From the NCBI RefSeq assembly GCF_000617845.2, contig NZ_DF820425.1, forward strand, positions 1,371,690 to 1,435,689: DNA of 64,000 nucleotides, read 5' to 3'. Below, piece after piece: positions 37,514 through 46,264 of the stretch; positions within the stretch are counted from its first letter, which is position 1; the number at the start of each line of letters is the position of its first letter. The DNA comes from Bradyrhizobium sp. DOA9 (lineage in GTDB: Bacteria > Pseudomonadota > Alphaproteobacteria > Rhizobiales > Xanthobacteraceae). Below the pieces are notes generated by a model. The model had not been told where the DNA came from, did no database searches, and worked only from the letters and a program-made list of their open reading frames with translations. The translations under genes and the position numbers were made by a program.

Positions 37514-38959
37514 TCAACGAGGCATCTCCTCGCGCGGCCTGGTTTCTCGATAAGTTTCCCCGGCCAGTTCGGCCCGAATGCCGTCGATCTTGCCGTTGCG
37601 GTAGAACAGATTGTAGGTGTCGAACGGGATGATCGCGCCCTGCTCCGTCACGAAATGGATGCAGCTGCGCTTGACGTTGCCCACGCAGAAATTGAAGCGG
37701 TCGAGAAATTGCACGATGGTGACGCGGAAGACGTTCTCGTAGGTGAGCCCGTCCGGCACCTGAAAGCTCGGCAGGCAGCACAGCAATTCGCAGACGCGCT
37801 CGGACGTGTTGAGGGGCCCCGACGACAGCGAGAACAGGTCGACAAACTTTTCCCGCAGCATCGGATATTTTTCCGGGCTGATGGTGTTGGGCATCACCGC
37901 AACCAGCTGCTCCTGCGGGATCAGCGAGGTCAGCGGCAGCACTTTCTCGCCATTGCGCAGGCCATAGCCGATCGAGATGCTTTCGGGGTTGCAGGGCAGC
38001 GGGATCATGTCCTTGTCGCCGAACACGCCGGTCTCGGTGACGCGCTTGCGGATCTCCGACAGCATGATGCGGTCGGTCTTCGCGTCGAAATCATCATTGC
38101 GGCCGGCGTCCTGCACCGGCTGCAACGTCACCCCGCGCACGCATGTCCAGGTCAGCGCGTGGCGCACGATGTCGCCGATCTCGGAATCGTTGACGCCGCG
38201 CTTGATGGTCGCGACCAGCGTGGTCGAGATGCCGTAATGCTCGAGATTTTCCAGTGCCTGCTGGCGGATTTTTCGCAAGTCCGCGCCACGCAGATTGATC
38301 AGCGCGTCGCGCTGCAGCGAATCGAATTGGAGATAGACCTCCAGCCCGCGCCTGTTCTCGGCGAGCCGCGCCACAAAATCCTTTTCGCGGGCGATGCGCA
38401 GGCCGTTGGTGTTGATCATGACGTGGCGGATCGGCCGGGCGCGCACGGCATCCAGGATCTCGAAGAAGTCCGGATGCAGCGTCGGCTCGCCGCCCGAAAT
38501 CTGCACGAGATCGGGCTCGCCTTCGCTCGCGACCAGGGCGTCGAGCATCTTCTCCACCGTCGCGATCGGCGTGAATTTCGTTCGTGCAGGTGAAGATTCG
38601 GCGAAGCAAACCGGGCAGGTGAGGTTGCAATGCTCGGTGATCTCGATCAGCGCCAGGCAGGAATGCTGCTCGTGGTCGGGACAGAGGCCGCAATCATAGG
38701 GGCAGCCGAATTGGGTTCGCTCCTGGAAGTGCAGGGGCCGGTCGCCCGGCTTGATGAAATCCTTGCACAGCCGCCAATAGGCAGCATCCGTCGACACCAG
38801 CGTCGATTGCACCCCGTGGTCCCTGCAGCGCTTTTCGTACCAGACCTCGTTGCCGAGAATCTGGATCTTGGTCGGCACCAGCTTCAGGCAGGTCTCACAA
38901 AGAGATTGGGTCTGGCCCCAGAAGATGTAGGGACGCGACTTACGCAACGGCGCGTTCAT
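37514..38959 (-). CDS. Radical SAM protein resembling COG1964/MJ0619 (tetraether lipid synthase Tes) family
   Basis: 481 residues. An N-terminal rubredoxin-like Cys set (Cys21, Cys24, Cys45, plus His48) is followed by an auxiliary cluster 'FGCPYDCGLCPDH' (Cys86/90/93), the radical SAM triad 'HCNLTCPVCF' (Cys111/115/118) and 'QISGGEPTLHPDF' for SAM binding. More cysteines follow at 390, 394-395, 425 and 433 ('NVKRSCIHF', 'IIPFDTYNLFYR'). From memory this layout matches COG1964, which includes archaeal Tes, the enzyme joining lipid tails; other members are uncharacterised. Its ATG overlaps the Lgt-like stop (ATGA), so a lipid substrate is plausible. Activity is inferred, not shown. Confidence 0.78.
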   Translation of the reverse strand: MNAPLRKSRPYIFWGQTQSLCETCLKLVPTKIQILGNEVWYEKRCRDHGVQSTLVSTDAAYWRLCKDFIKPGDRPLHFQERTQFGCPYDCGLCPDHEQHSCLALIEITEHCNLTCPVCFAESSPARTKFTPIATVEKMLDALVASEGEPDLVQISGGEPTLHPDFFEILDAVRARPIRHVMINTNGLRIAREKDFVARLAENRRGLEVYLQFDSLQRDALINLRGADLRKIRQQALENLEHYGISTTLVATIKRGVNDSEIGDIVRHALTWTCVRGVTLQPVQDAGRNDDFDAKTDRIMLSEIRKRVTETGVFGDKDMIPLPCNPESISIGYGLRNGEKVLPLTSLIPQEQLVAVMPNTISPEKYPMLREKFVDLFSLSSGPLNTSERVCELLCCLPSFQVPDGLTYENVFRVTIVQFLDRFNFCVGNVKRSCIHFVTEQGAIIPFDTYNLFYRNGKIDGIRAELAGETYRETRPREEMPR

Positions 38960-39672
38960 GCAAGTGACTCTTCTTGTAAGCGTCTCGCTTTGGGTGCCGT
39001 CGCCAGCATGAAGGCGGCGTAGAGCAGGACGGACAGCGACAGCAGGTGAAACAGCGTCAGGGGCCCGACCAGCGTGCCATAGGGCTTGAGGAATTCCCAT
39101 AGGAAGCGCTGCGCCCCGTAATAGGCGAGCACCAGGTAAAAACCATTGGTGATCGTGAACGCGTTCCGGTTCAAGACCGCCAGCACATAGACGAGCGCGA
39201 ACAGGGCCATGGCCGCGCTCTCGTAGAGCTGCACGGGATGGCGACGAACGCCGTCGCCGAAATCATGGCCGAAGGGGAGCGCGGTGGGCGTGCCATAGGT
39301 GAAATCGTCGAGGCCCGCGAAATAACAGCCGATCCGGCCGATCGCGATGCCGAGCGCCAGCGGCAGCGCGAAGCGCGCGCCGGTTCGCACCGTGACGCCA
39401 GCGGACCATTTGTAGAGCTCGATCGCCACGATGCCGCCGGCCAGCGCGCCCTCGACCGAGCGCGCAATGCCGCTTTGCCCCGACAGCCACAGATTGGCGG
39501 AGCCGAACAGATAGGCGCCAAGGCCCGCGCCAAACACCAGCGCGGCGATATAGGGCAGCGCGAAGGACTGCGAAGGAAATTGCAAGCCCCGCCGTGACAG
39601 CCAATAGACGGCGGCGGCCGCCGCCAGCCAGGCCAGGATGTCGAAGAGAGTGTGAAGCAAAGCCCCGCTCAT
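38956..39672 (-). CDS. Lgt-like prolipoprotein diacylglyceryl transferase family membrane protein
   Basis: 238 residues with about seven membrane helices. The Lgt signature region is clear: 'GIAIGRIGCYFAGLDDFTYG' followed by 'RRHPVQLYESAAMALFALVY', matching the R-x-G-N-F-x-N-x-E-x-x-G and RHP-x-QLYE blocks. The usual Asn and Glu are altered (GCYFAGLDD), and the HGGL motif near the N-terminal third is not evident. It is therefore probably a paralogue, not the housekeeping Lgt; it may move a diacylglyceryl or other phosphatidylglycerol-derived group to another acceptor. Stop overlaps the radical SAM start. GTG at 39690 is an alternative start. Confidence 0.73.
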   Translation of the reverse strand: MSGALLHTLFDILAWLAAAAAVYWLSRRGLQFPSQSFALPYIAALVFGAGLGAYLFGSANLWLSGQSGIARSVEGALAGGIVAIELYKWSAGVTVRTGARFALPLALGIAIGRIGCYFAGLDDFTYGTPTALPFGHDFGDGVRRHPVQLYESAAMALFALVYVLAVLNRNAFTITNGFYLVLAYYGAQRFLWEFLKPYGTLVGPLTLFHLLSLSVLLYAAFMLATAPKARRLQEESLA

Positions 39673-39747
39673 GCGAAGCCAGTATAGCACGACCGCCGCT
39701 AGAACGGCGCGCCGCGATTATGGCGCCGCCAGGGGAGAAGGAGGAAG

Positions 39748-40512
39748 CTATCCCGCCTCCCGCTCCTCGGTCGGATAGACCCCGCGCAGCACCTCCTCGA
39801 AATGCATCTTCACGGCATCGTTGCACAGGCATGCGCGCAGCCTTAGGCCCTCGCGGTTGCGGACCAGGATCGAGCCGCGCCGCGTGTCGAGCACGCGTTC
39901 GGCCTTGAACGACTGAAGCACGCGGCTGGCATAGGAGCGCCCCACCCCGAGCAGCGTCGCGAGCTGTTCGTGGGTCAGCGGCACGCTGGTCTCGTCGCCG
40001 GTCCGCTCCATCGCCGCCAAAATCCATTTGGCCGTCCGCTGCTCGATCGAATGAATCGCGTTGCAGGCGGTCGACTGGAAGATCTGGGCCAGCATGCAAT
40101 CGGCATAGCGGGCAAAGACGTTGCGCAATGATGCCGAGCGCAGCTTGGCCGCTTCCAGCTTGGCGACGTGAATGCGTGCAAACGGCCCGCCGAATTTCAC
40201 GCAGATCCGGGTATAAGCCGGCAGAAACCCCTCGCTGACGATGCCGCCGACCGCGCCTTCGCGGCCGACCAGAATGGTTTCGACGTCGCGGCCGTCCTCG
40301 TTGGGGACGAGGAAGGTCGCGAGCGACGGGCCGCAGGGGAAGTGGACGACCTGCACGTCATCGCCGGGATTGTAGAGCAAGTGGCCTGCTGTCGAGTCCT
40401 CGATGGTCACGTGCGGTGCCAGGAGGCCATAATCGACCTGACTCAAGCGCCGCAGCAGATTGTTGGCCGGCCGGCTCTCGACCTCGGTGACCTTGCCGAT
40501 ACGCGCATCCAT
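39748..40512 (-). CDS. Crp/Fnr family transcriptional regulator
   Basis: 254 residues. Cyclic-nucleotide-binding-like beta-roll from about 35 to 150 ('HLLYNPGDDVQVVHFPCGPS', 'VGREGAVGGIVSEGF'), a dimer helix, and a C-terminal HTH_Crp ('LTHEQLATLLGVGRSYASRV'). The recognition helix reads G-R-S-Y-A-S-R, so the Glu that reads TGTGA in CRP is a Ser; it probably binds a different site. No Fnr cysteines, and the cAMP-contact residues are not obvious. 'gggag' lies before ATG 40512. It ends 75 bp before the Lgt-like gene on the same strand and may regulate that operon. Divergent from a receiver gene. Confidence 0.85.
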   Translation of the reverse strand: MDARIGKVTEVESRPANNLLRRLSQVDYGLLAPHVTIEDSTAGHLLYNPGDDVQVVHFPCGPSLATFLVPNEDGRDVETILVGREGAVGGIVSEGFLPAYTRICVKFGGPFARIHVAKLEAAKLRSASLRNVFARYADCMLAQIFQSTACNAIHSIEQRTAKWILAAMERTGDETSVPLTHEQLATLLGVGRSYASRVLQSFKAERVLDTRRGSILVRNREGLRLRACLCNDAVKMHFEEVLRGVYPTEEREAG

Positions 40513-40690
40513 CCTGAACTCCCACCTTCGTCCCACCTTAACGAGTTCCATCCGTTTGCTGTGTGCACAAGTGGACAGACCAGAGAACGACGATGTGGTG
40601 AGTTTCGTTCCGGGAACCCTCCGATGCGCTGCGCGCAGGCATCGTGTCGCGGCAGTCCTGATCCCAAAACCCCCAAACCAAGATGCGATC

Positions 40691-41074
40691 ATGGCACCCG
40701 CACCCTCCAATGGCACAGGCTGGCCGGCCGATGTTCTGATCGTCGAGGATGATCCGATTATCGCGATCGATTTCGAGGATCGCCTGCTCGGATTTGGTGT
40801 GTCCGCCGTGCGGACGGTGAGCTCGGTGACGCAGGCGTTGGACGCCATCGCGAAGCGGACACCCGATTTCGCGCTGCTCGATGTCGAGTTGATCCGCGAG
40901 ACGAGCTTTGCGATCGCCGAGCGGCTGATCGCGCTGCAGGTTCCGTTCGTGTTCGTCACCGGCTACGGCGCCGAGGCGCGCATTCCCTCTGAATTGGCGA
41001 GCCGGCCGCGGCTGCAGAAGCCGTGCTCGAGCGAGGCGCTGGAGGCGGCGCTGCGGGCGCGCGCCGCTAATTAG
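40691..41074 (+). CDS. Single-domain response regulator (receiver only)
   Basis: 127 residues comprising one receiver domain: acidic pair 'DVLIVEDDPIIAIDFEDRLL', phospho-acceptor Asp in 'DFALLDVELIRETS', switch Thr in 'VPFVFVTGYGAE' and Lys in 'RPRLQKPCSSEALEAAL'. No output domain, as in many alphaproteobacterial CheY-like regulators that act in phosphorelays. No kinase is adjacent. Divergent from the Crp/Fnr gene with 178 bp between; the start is set by where the receiver begins and has a weak ribosome site. Confidence 0.85.
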   Translation: MAPAPSNGTGWPADVLIVEDDPIIAIDFEDRLLGFGVSAVRTVSSVTQALDAIAKRTPDFALLDVELIRETSFAIAERLIALQVPFVFVTGYGAEARIPSELASRPRLQKPCSSEALEAALRARAAN

Positions 41075-41077
41075 CGA

Positions 41078-42619
41078 TCAGCTCTGCTTCGGATCGAGCG
41101 TGGTCGACCACAGCGCGACGTCGGCGCGGTCGCGCAGGGTCACCGTCATCTGGCCGGAGGCGCCGTCGATCTTGACGTGACCGAAGAACTGCATGCCCGC
41201 CGACGGCGGCAGGTTCTGGCTGTCCTTGCCCGGCGCCTTGACGAAGCGCACCTCGGGACCAAAGGTGTTGTCGAGCGCGTTCGGACCGAACGTGCCCGCG
41301 TGCAGCGGGCCCGAGACGAATTCCCAGAACGGCTCGAACTCCTGGAATTGCGCCTTGTTCGGATCGTAATAATGCGCGGCGGCGTAGTGCACGTCCGCGG
41401 TCAGCCAAACCGTGTTGCTGATCGGCGCCATCTTGATGAAGCGCAGGATGTCGGCGATCTCGAGCTCGCGGCCACGCGTGGGGCCGTCGCCCTGCGCAAC
41501 GGCTTCCGAGCCGCCCTTCGGCGTGTCGGAGACGATCAGGCTGATCGGCATGTCGGACGCGATCACCTTCCATGTCGCGCGCGAATTGAGCAGGCCGCGC
41601 TTGAGCCAGGCGATCTGCTCCGGGCCGAGGAAATAGCTGGCGGGGCCATAGGCGGTTTCGAGATTGGCGCCGTTCGGCCCGCGATAGCTGCGTTCGTCGA
41701 GCACGAACACGTCGAGATGCGGGCCGTAGGAGATCTGGCGATAGACCCGGCCGGGCTCGGTGATGCTCTCCCGCATCGGGTACATTTCGTGGAAGGCGCG
41801 GCCTGCGCGGGCCGTGAGCAGCGAGATGTCGCGCACCTTGTAGGCGGCCGGCAAGTCTTTCGAGAGCGACCAGTTGTTGGTGACCTCGTGGTCGTCCCAC
41901 TGCACGAAGATCGGCACCTCGGCATTGAAGGCGCGCAGATTATCGTCGGTGAGATTGTATTTGTGCGCGGCGCGAAACTCGTCCAGCGTCTCGGCGACCT
42001 TGGCCTTCTCCGGGATGGTGAGGTTCTTCCAGATCTTGCCGTCGGCGAGCTTCACCTCGGGTTGGATCGGGCCGTCGGCATAGATCGTGTCGCCCGAGTG
42101 CAGGAAGAAATCCGGCCGGTGCTTGCGCATGGTCGAGAAGGTGAGCATGCCGCCGTCGTCAGGATTGATGCCCCAGCCCTGCCCCGCGACGTCGCCGCCC
42201 CAGACGAAGCTGACGTCGCGGCGGTCGGCTGGCGCGGTACGGAAGCGGCCGGTCACCGCCTCGCCCTCGATCGCGCTGTGGGAAAGATCGCGGAAGCGGA
42301 CGCGATAGAAGATGTCCTGGCCGGCCGGAAGATTTTCGACGAGCAGCTTCGCGGTGAAGTCGCTCTCGGGCAGCGCGGCGATCGGCGGCAATGCACGGGC
42401 GTCCCTGAAGGACTCGGTGGTCGCCACCTCGACCAGCATCTGCGATGGACGGTCGGCGCGCGCCCACACCACGCCGCCATCGACGGTGACGTCGCCTGAT
42501 TGCACGCCGTGGGTGACCGCCGGCCGGTCGGCCGCGCGCGAAAGATACGGCATCGCCACCGTGCCGAGCGCACCGGCGCCGGTGGTGAGGAAGCGGCGGC
42601 GGGAGAACTTGATGTTCAT
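41078..42619 (-). CDS. phoD: TAT-exported alkaline phosphatase D (PhoD-like)
   Basis: 513 residues. Twin-arginine signal 'MNIKFSRRRFLTTGAGALGT', a fibronectin-like PhoD_N domain ('HGVQSGDVTVDGGVVWARAD'), then the calcineurin-type metallophosphatase core with 'FVWGGDVAGQ', 'PDFFLHSGDTIYADGPI', 'VQWDDHEVTNNW' and 'NTVWLTADVHYAAAHYYDP', giving the Ca/Fe ligands. Hydrolyses phosphodiesters or monoesters in the periplasm, usually under phosphate limitation; no Pho box was found. Convergent with the receiver gene, 3 bp between stops. A palindrome at 42651-42690 precedes it. Confidence 0.9.
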   Translation of the reverse strand: MNIKFSRRRFLTTGAGALGTVAMPYLSRAADRPAVTHGVQSGDVTVDGGVVWARADRPSQMLVEVATTESFRDARALPPIAALPESDFTAKLLVENLPAGQDIFYRVRFRDLSHSAIEGEAVTGRFRTAPADRRDVSFVWGGDVAGQGWGINPDDGGMLTFSTMRKHRPDFFLHSGDTIYADGPIQPEVKLADGKIWKNLTIPEKAKVAETLDEFRAAHKYNLTDDNLRAFNAEVPIFVQWDDHEVTNNWSLSKDLPAAYKVRDISLLTARAGRAFHEMYPMRESITEPGRVYRQISYGPHLDVFVLDERSYRGPNGANLETAYGPASYFLGPEQIAWLKRGLLNSRATWKVIASDMPISLIVSDTPKGGSEAVAQGDGPTRGRELEIADILRFIKMAPISNTVWLTADVHYAAAHYYDPNKAQFQEFEPFWEFVSGPLHAGTFGPNALDNTFGPEVRFVKAPGKDSQNLPPSAGMQFFGHVKIDGASGQMTVTLRDRADVALWSTTLDPKQS

Positions 42620-42650
42620 GAATGGCTCCGAAGCCGAGCTTTAGGAAGCG

Positions 42651-42690
42651 CGTCATTCCGGGGCGCGTGGTCAGGCGCCTCGGAATGACG
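42651..42690. repeat. Palindromic repeat upstream of phoD-like gene
   Basis: cgtcattccggggcgc (42651-42666) and gcgcctcggaatgacg (42675-42690) pair at 15 of 16 positions with an 8-nt loop. The cgtcatt...aatgacg ends match the larger repeats at 33516 and 49312. It lies between the TAXI gene's 3' end and the phoD start. Confidence 0.6.
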
Positions 42691-42739
42691 GAAGCTATAT
42701 TGAGACAATGTGACGCAGCAATAACGCGCGCAAGCGCGC

Positions 42740-44185
42740 TCAGGCGTTGCCGGCGGCCCGGAATTGCGCGCCGGCCCGCTGCAGGTTGTGCGGCAGGCTC
42801 ATCAGCACCGTCTTGCGGTCGGCGACGGCGGCGTGGAATTGGTCGAGTGCGATGTTGAAGGCGGTGAGCGCGCCTTCCTCGATCGCACCGTGATCGTAGC
42901 AGCGCAGCGTATCGCGCAGGATGTCGTCGGCTTCGGTCTGCATCTGGTCGAGCTCTTCGGTGGTCTCGCATTTGCGCGCGGCGGCGATCATGTCGAGCAG
43001 ACGTTCGCGCTGATGATTGCTGCTGTCGCGCTCGTCCTTCTTCAGATAGCCGGCAAACCATGCGCCGATCGAGCCCATGGCGGACAGCGCCATCAGGCCC
43101 CACCAGATGTAATCGCTATACTTGTCGAGAAAGGTTTTCTCCTCGCCGTCGACGAACGCGGCTGCACCCGGATGCACCGGGATCACGGCGTCCTTGTCGG
43201 TGTCGGGCGTCTCGATCTTCGCCGCCAGCGGGAATTCGGTCACCAATTGCTGCCGCACGGCGAACAGCTGGCGCGTGAACGCCGCGATGGTGGTTTCGGA
43301 GACGCCTTTGCGCGCCACGATGTGGTGCGCGAAGCTGATGGTCTTGACCTCGTCCTCGGGTCGAGCGGGCGAACCCCCGTAGGTGCCGGCAGGGATCTCC
43401 GAGGCTTCGTAGACGGGATGGTTTTGCGCGATCGCGTCCGCCGAATCGATGGCGAGGAAGGTCGGCGTGCCGCCTTCCTTGATCGATGCCGCGATCGCGT
43501 CGGCCGTGATCTTGCTGTTGACCGGGCCGGCAGCGAGGTAGACGTCGGCCTTCTGCGCCTTGATCGCCTCGGCAACTTCATTGGCGGGAAATTGCACGAT
43601 CTCGACCTTGGCCGGGTCGACGCCGTATTGCTGGAGGATCACCTTGAGCAGATTGACGTTGGCCTGGGTGCGGCCGACGACGCCGATGCGATGGCCGGCA
43701 AGCTGCGCGATCTTGGTGATCTTCGCGCCCTTCTTCTTGCCCTTGGCGGGCACGGACCACAGCACCACGACGTTCTTGCGCAGGGTCGCGACCGCCTGTG
43801 CGTTCTTCGGCACGTCGAGGTCGCCGCGCACGATCGCGAGGTCGACCTTACCCTCCGCGAGCGCATTGGCGCTGGCGGTGGCACCGTCGGTCTGGATCGG
43901 GCGCAGCCGCACCTGGCTCTTGTGTTGTGCGAAGCCTTGCGTCAGCGTCTGCACGACCTTGACGTCGTCGCTGTTGGCAGGACCGACCGCGATCCTCAGC
44001 GTCACCGGTCGCATCGCGGAATAGTAGCCGCCGGCGAGTGCGCCGATGATGGCGAGGACGAGTGCCAGAGACACGAGCGCCGTCTTCCGCGCCGCCGATC
44101 GCGGCGAAGGCGGAGGGGGCGCTTCGGCCAGGTCCAATCCCCCGGTCATCGATCTCCCAAACAGGCGCTTCAGGCTCAGTTTCAT
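42740..44185 (-). CDS. TAXI family TRAP-transporter-type binding protein, membrane-anchored at both ends
   Basis: 481 residues. One N-terminal membrane helix (TALVSLALVLAIIGALAGGY), a periplasmic TAXI-type solute-binding domain of about 300 residues ('VTLRIAVGPANSDDVKVVQT', 'LAEGKVDLAIVRGDLD', 'AQLAGHRIGVVGRTQANVNL'), then 'DKYSDYIWWGLMALSAMGSI' as a second helix, and a roughly 95-residue cytoplasmic helical tail ending 'QRAGAQFRAAGNA'. Ordinary TAXI proteins are free in the periplasm, so this anchored form with a cytoplasmic tail is probably a sensor or scaffold. No TRAP permease is adjacent. Confidence 0.82.
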   Translation of the reverse strand: MKLSLKRLFGRSMTGGLDLAEAPPPPSPRSAARKTALVSLALVLAIIGALAGGYYSAMRPVTLRIAVGPANSDDVKVVQTLTQGFAQHKSQVRLRPIQTDGATASANALAEGKVDLAIVRGDLDVPKNAQAVATLRKNVVVLWSVPAKGKKKGAKITKIAQLAGHRIGVVGRTQANVNLLKVILQQYGVDPAKVEIVQFPANEVAEAIKAQKADVYLAAGPVNSKITADAIAASIKEGGTPTFLAIDSADAIAQNHPVYEASEIPAGTYGGSPARPEDEVKTISFAHHIVARKGVSETTIAAFTRQLFAVRQQLVTEFPLAAKIETPDTDKDAVIPVHPGAAAFVDGEEKTFLDKYSDYIWWGLMALSAMGSIGAWFAGYLKKDERDSSNHQRERLLDMIAAARKCETTEELDQMQTEADDILRDTLRCYDHGAIEEGALTAFNIALDQFHAAVADRKTVLMSLPHNLQRAGAQFRAAGNA

Positions 44186-44337
44186 CTTGGCCGGCGATCT
44201 ACGCCCACAACTGTAGCAAATTTCTTGTCCGGCGGGGTTACATCTCCGTCATGGTTAGCGGATGGAGGAAATCCCCGTGTGAACCCGGGCGTCAGCACGG
44301 TGTTAGGGTAAAGTTCCCCTGAAGGATGGAGAGGGCC

Positions 44338-44628
44338 ATGGCAGAGCGGCTCACGGCGGAGGCGCGGAGGCAGGCGCTGGGCGGACTTGCGGGCTGGACC
44401 GAGGTTCAGGGCCGCGACGCGATCGGGAAAACCTTTGTCTTCAAGGATTTCAACGAGGCGTTCGGCTTCATGAGCCGCGCCGCGCTGGTCGCCGAGAAGA
44501 TGGATCACCACCCCGAATGGCGCAATGTCTACAAGACGGTGGAGGTGGTGCTGTCGACCCACGATGCCGGTGGCGTCACCGCGCGCGACATTGCGCTGGC
44601 GAAGGCGATGGACGCGATCGCCGGCTGA
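44338..44628 (+). CDS. 4a-hydroxytetrahydrobiopterin dehydratase (PhhB/DCoH)
   Basis: 96 residues. The active-site signature is complete: '[20 protein letters not shown]', '[20 protein letters not shown]' with the E-K-x-x-H-H-P-x-W block, and '[20 protein letters not shown]'. It dehydrates carbinolamine pterin to recycle tetrahydropterin after phenylalanine hydroxylation, although no phhA is nearby and many bacteria keep it for molybdopterin or folate metabolism. ATG 44338 is preferred because 'gagaggg' precedes it; 44326 is also open. Confidence 0.92.
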   Translation: MAERLTAEARRQALGGLAGWTEVQGRDAIGKTFVFKDFNEAFGFMSRAALVAEKMDHHPEWRNVYKTVEVVLSTHDAGGVTARDIALAKAMDAIAG

Positions 44629-44722
44629 CACCAAGCTGACGTCTTGCAGCGACCGGACGCATCCCCATCTTGTGATCAGCCGGGATGCGGCGGTCCGCCG
44701 CCTCCCGCAGAACGGGGAGCAT

Positions 44723-45121
44723 GTGAGCATGGCTGCCGAGCACAGCGTCGGCTTCGAGCCCGCCGATCGGCTCGCGGAAGATCGCGAGAGCGTGCGCCGC
44801 CGCTTCTGGCGCAAGCTGAAGCGGGTCGCTGCGCAGCTGCCGTTCGCGGAGGATCTGCTTGCCGCCTATTACTGCGCATTCGACCGGCAGACGCCCCGCC
44901 ACGTCCAGGCTTCGCTGTTAGGCGCGATCGCCTATTTCATTCTGCCGTTCGACTTCGTCGCGGACGTGATGCCGATGCTCGGCTTCGCCGATGACGCCGC
45001 CGTGCTCGCCACCGCGATCCGCATGGTTGCCGGCCACATCACGAACGAGCACCGCGAGGCCGCCCGCGCCGCGCTGAGGCGTGGGGTTAGCGAGGCGGAC
45101 GGCAAAGCAGAAGTCGCGTAG
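44723..45121 (+). CDS. YkvA family (DUF1232) membrane protein
   Basis: 132 residues. Basic N-terminal helix region 'RRRFWRKLKRVAAQLPFAED', then the DUF1232 core 'LAAYYCAFDRQTPRHVQASL' leading into 'GAIAYFILPFDFVADVMPML' with the characteristic P-F-D-F-V-A-D, and 'GFADDAAVLATAIRMV'. One or two membrane helices predicted. Function unknown in the family. GTG 44723 has 'ggggagc' 5 nt upstream; ATG 44729 is the alternative. Follows PhhB by about 95 bp. Confidence 0.85.
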   Translation: MSMAAEHSVGFEPADRLAEDRESVRRRFWRKLKRVAAQLPFAEDLLAAYYCAFDRQTPRHVQASLLGAIAYFILPFDFVADVMPMLGFADDAAVLATAIRMVAGHITNEHREAARAALRRGVSEADGKAEVA

Positions 45122-45151
45122 CCTTACGCGACTTCAACCACCTGCATCAGC

Positions 45152-46126
45152 TCACGGATGCAGGATGACTTTGCCCATGGCCTGGCGTCCCGCCAGCACC
45201 TTCAGTGCGTCCGCCGTCTGAGCCAGCGGGAAGGTGCGGTCGACATGCGATGAGATCTTTCCTTCCGCGGTCCACTTCACGAGCTTCTCGAGGTTGGCGC
45301 GGTTCTTCTCCGGATTCTGCCGGGTCCAGGCGCCCCAGAACACGCCGCGAATATCGCAGCCCTTCAGCAGCGCGAGGTTCAGCGGCATCTTCGGAATGTC
45401 GCCCGCCGCAAAGCCGATCACGAGGAAGCGGCCCTCCCAGGCGATCGAGCGCAGCGCCTGCTCGGCATAGGCGCCGCCAACCGGATCGAAGATGATGTCG
45501 ACGCCCTTGCCGCCGGTGAGCTTGCGCAGGCCTTCCTTCAAATCTTCCTTGGCGTAGTTCAGCGTCAGCTCGGCGCCGTGCGCCTTGGCGAATTCGAGCT
45601 TCTCGTCCGACGAGGCGCAGGCGATCACCTTCAGCCCCATCAGCTTGCCGAGCTCGCAGGCCGCAAGGCCAGTGCCCCCGGCCGCACCGAGGACGGCGAG
45701 CGTCTCGCCCGGCTTGGGGCTGGCGCGATCCTCCAGCGCGTGCAGCGCGGTGCCGTAGATGATGATGATGCCGGCGGCGCGGTCGTAGTCGAGATTGTCG
45801 GGGATTTTCACGATCGAGGCCGCCGGCAACGCGATCTTCTCGCGCGCGCCATTGTGGCCGCAGGAGGCGACGACGCGATCGCCGACCTTGAGGTCAGTAA
45901 CGCCGGAGCCGATGCTCTCGATCACGCCGGCAACTTCCGCCGCCGGCGAGAACGGGAATGGCGGCTTGATCTGGTACTTGCCCTGTATCATCAGGATGTC
46001 GAAGAAGTTCAGCGCCGCGGCCTTGATCGCGATCACGGCTTCGCCGGGACCGGCCACCGGATCCGGCACGTCAGCCAGAACGAGGTCGTCGGGCTGGCAA
46101 TATTGCGAGCAGAGGATGGCTTTCAT
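45152..46126 (-). CDS. NADPH:quinone oxidoreductase family protein (MDR, zinc-free)
   Basis: 324 residues with the MDR layout: GroES-like N-terminal domain 'PGEAVIAIKAAALNFFDILM', 'PFSPAAEVAGVIESIGSGV', a nucleotide-binding domain 'ETLAVLGAAGGTGLAACELG' and 'VIACASSDEKLEFAKAHGAE', then 'DIIFDPVGGAYAEQALRSIA'. Structural and catalytic zinc cysteines are absent, which places it among quinone reductases/zeta-crystallins. Likely reduces quinones or enals with NADPH. Monocistronic, convergent with the YkvA gene and divergent from an SDR. Confidence 0.9.
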   Translation of the reverse strand: MKAILCSQYCQPDDLVLADVPDPVAGPGEAVIAIKAAALNFFDILMIQGKYQIKPPFPFSPAAEVAGVIESIGSGVTDLKVGDRVVASCGHNGAREKIALPAASIVKIPDNLDYDRAAGIIIIYGTALHALEDRASPKPGETLAVLGAAGGTGLAACELGKLMGLKVIACASSDEKLEFAKAHGAELTLNYAKEDLKEGLRKLTGGKGVDIIFDPVGGAYAEQALRSIAWEGRFLVIGFAAGDIPKMPLNLALLKGCDIRGVFWGAWTRQNPEKNRANLEKLVKWTAEGKISSHVDRTFPLAQTADALKVLAGRQAMGKVILHP

Positions 46127-46264
46127 GGCGGCACCTTGAGGACGTTTCGGGTGGATTTATAGTTTGGCCGTTTCTGCCGGATTTAGGCAGTGGCGACAAT
46201 CCGGATTCTTTGCCCAAAGCGCTGCACAGACCTATCCTCCGTCCGCGGAGAAAGGATTCAAACG

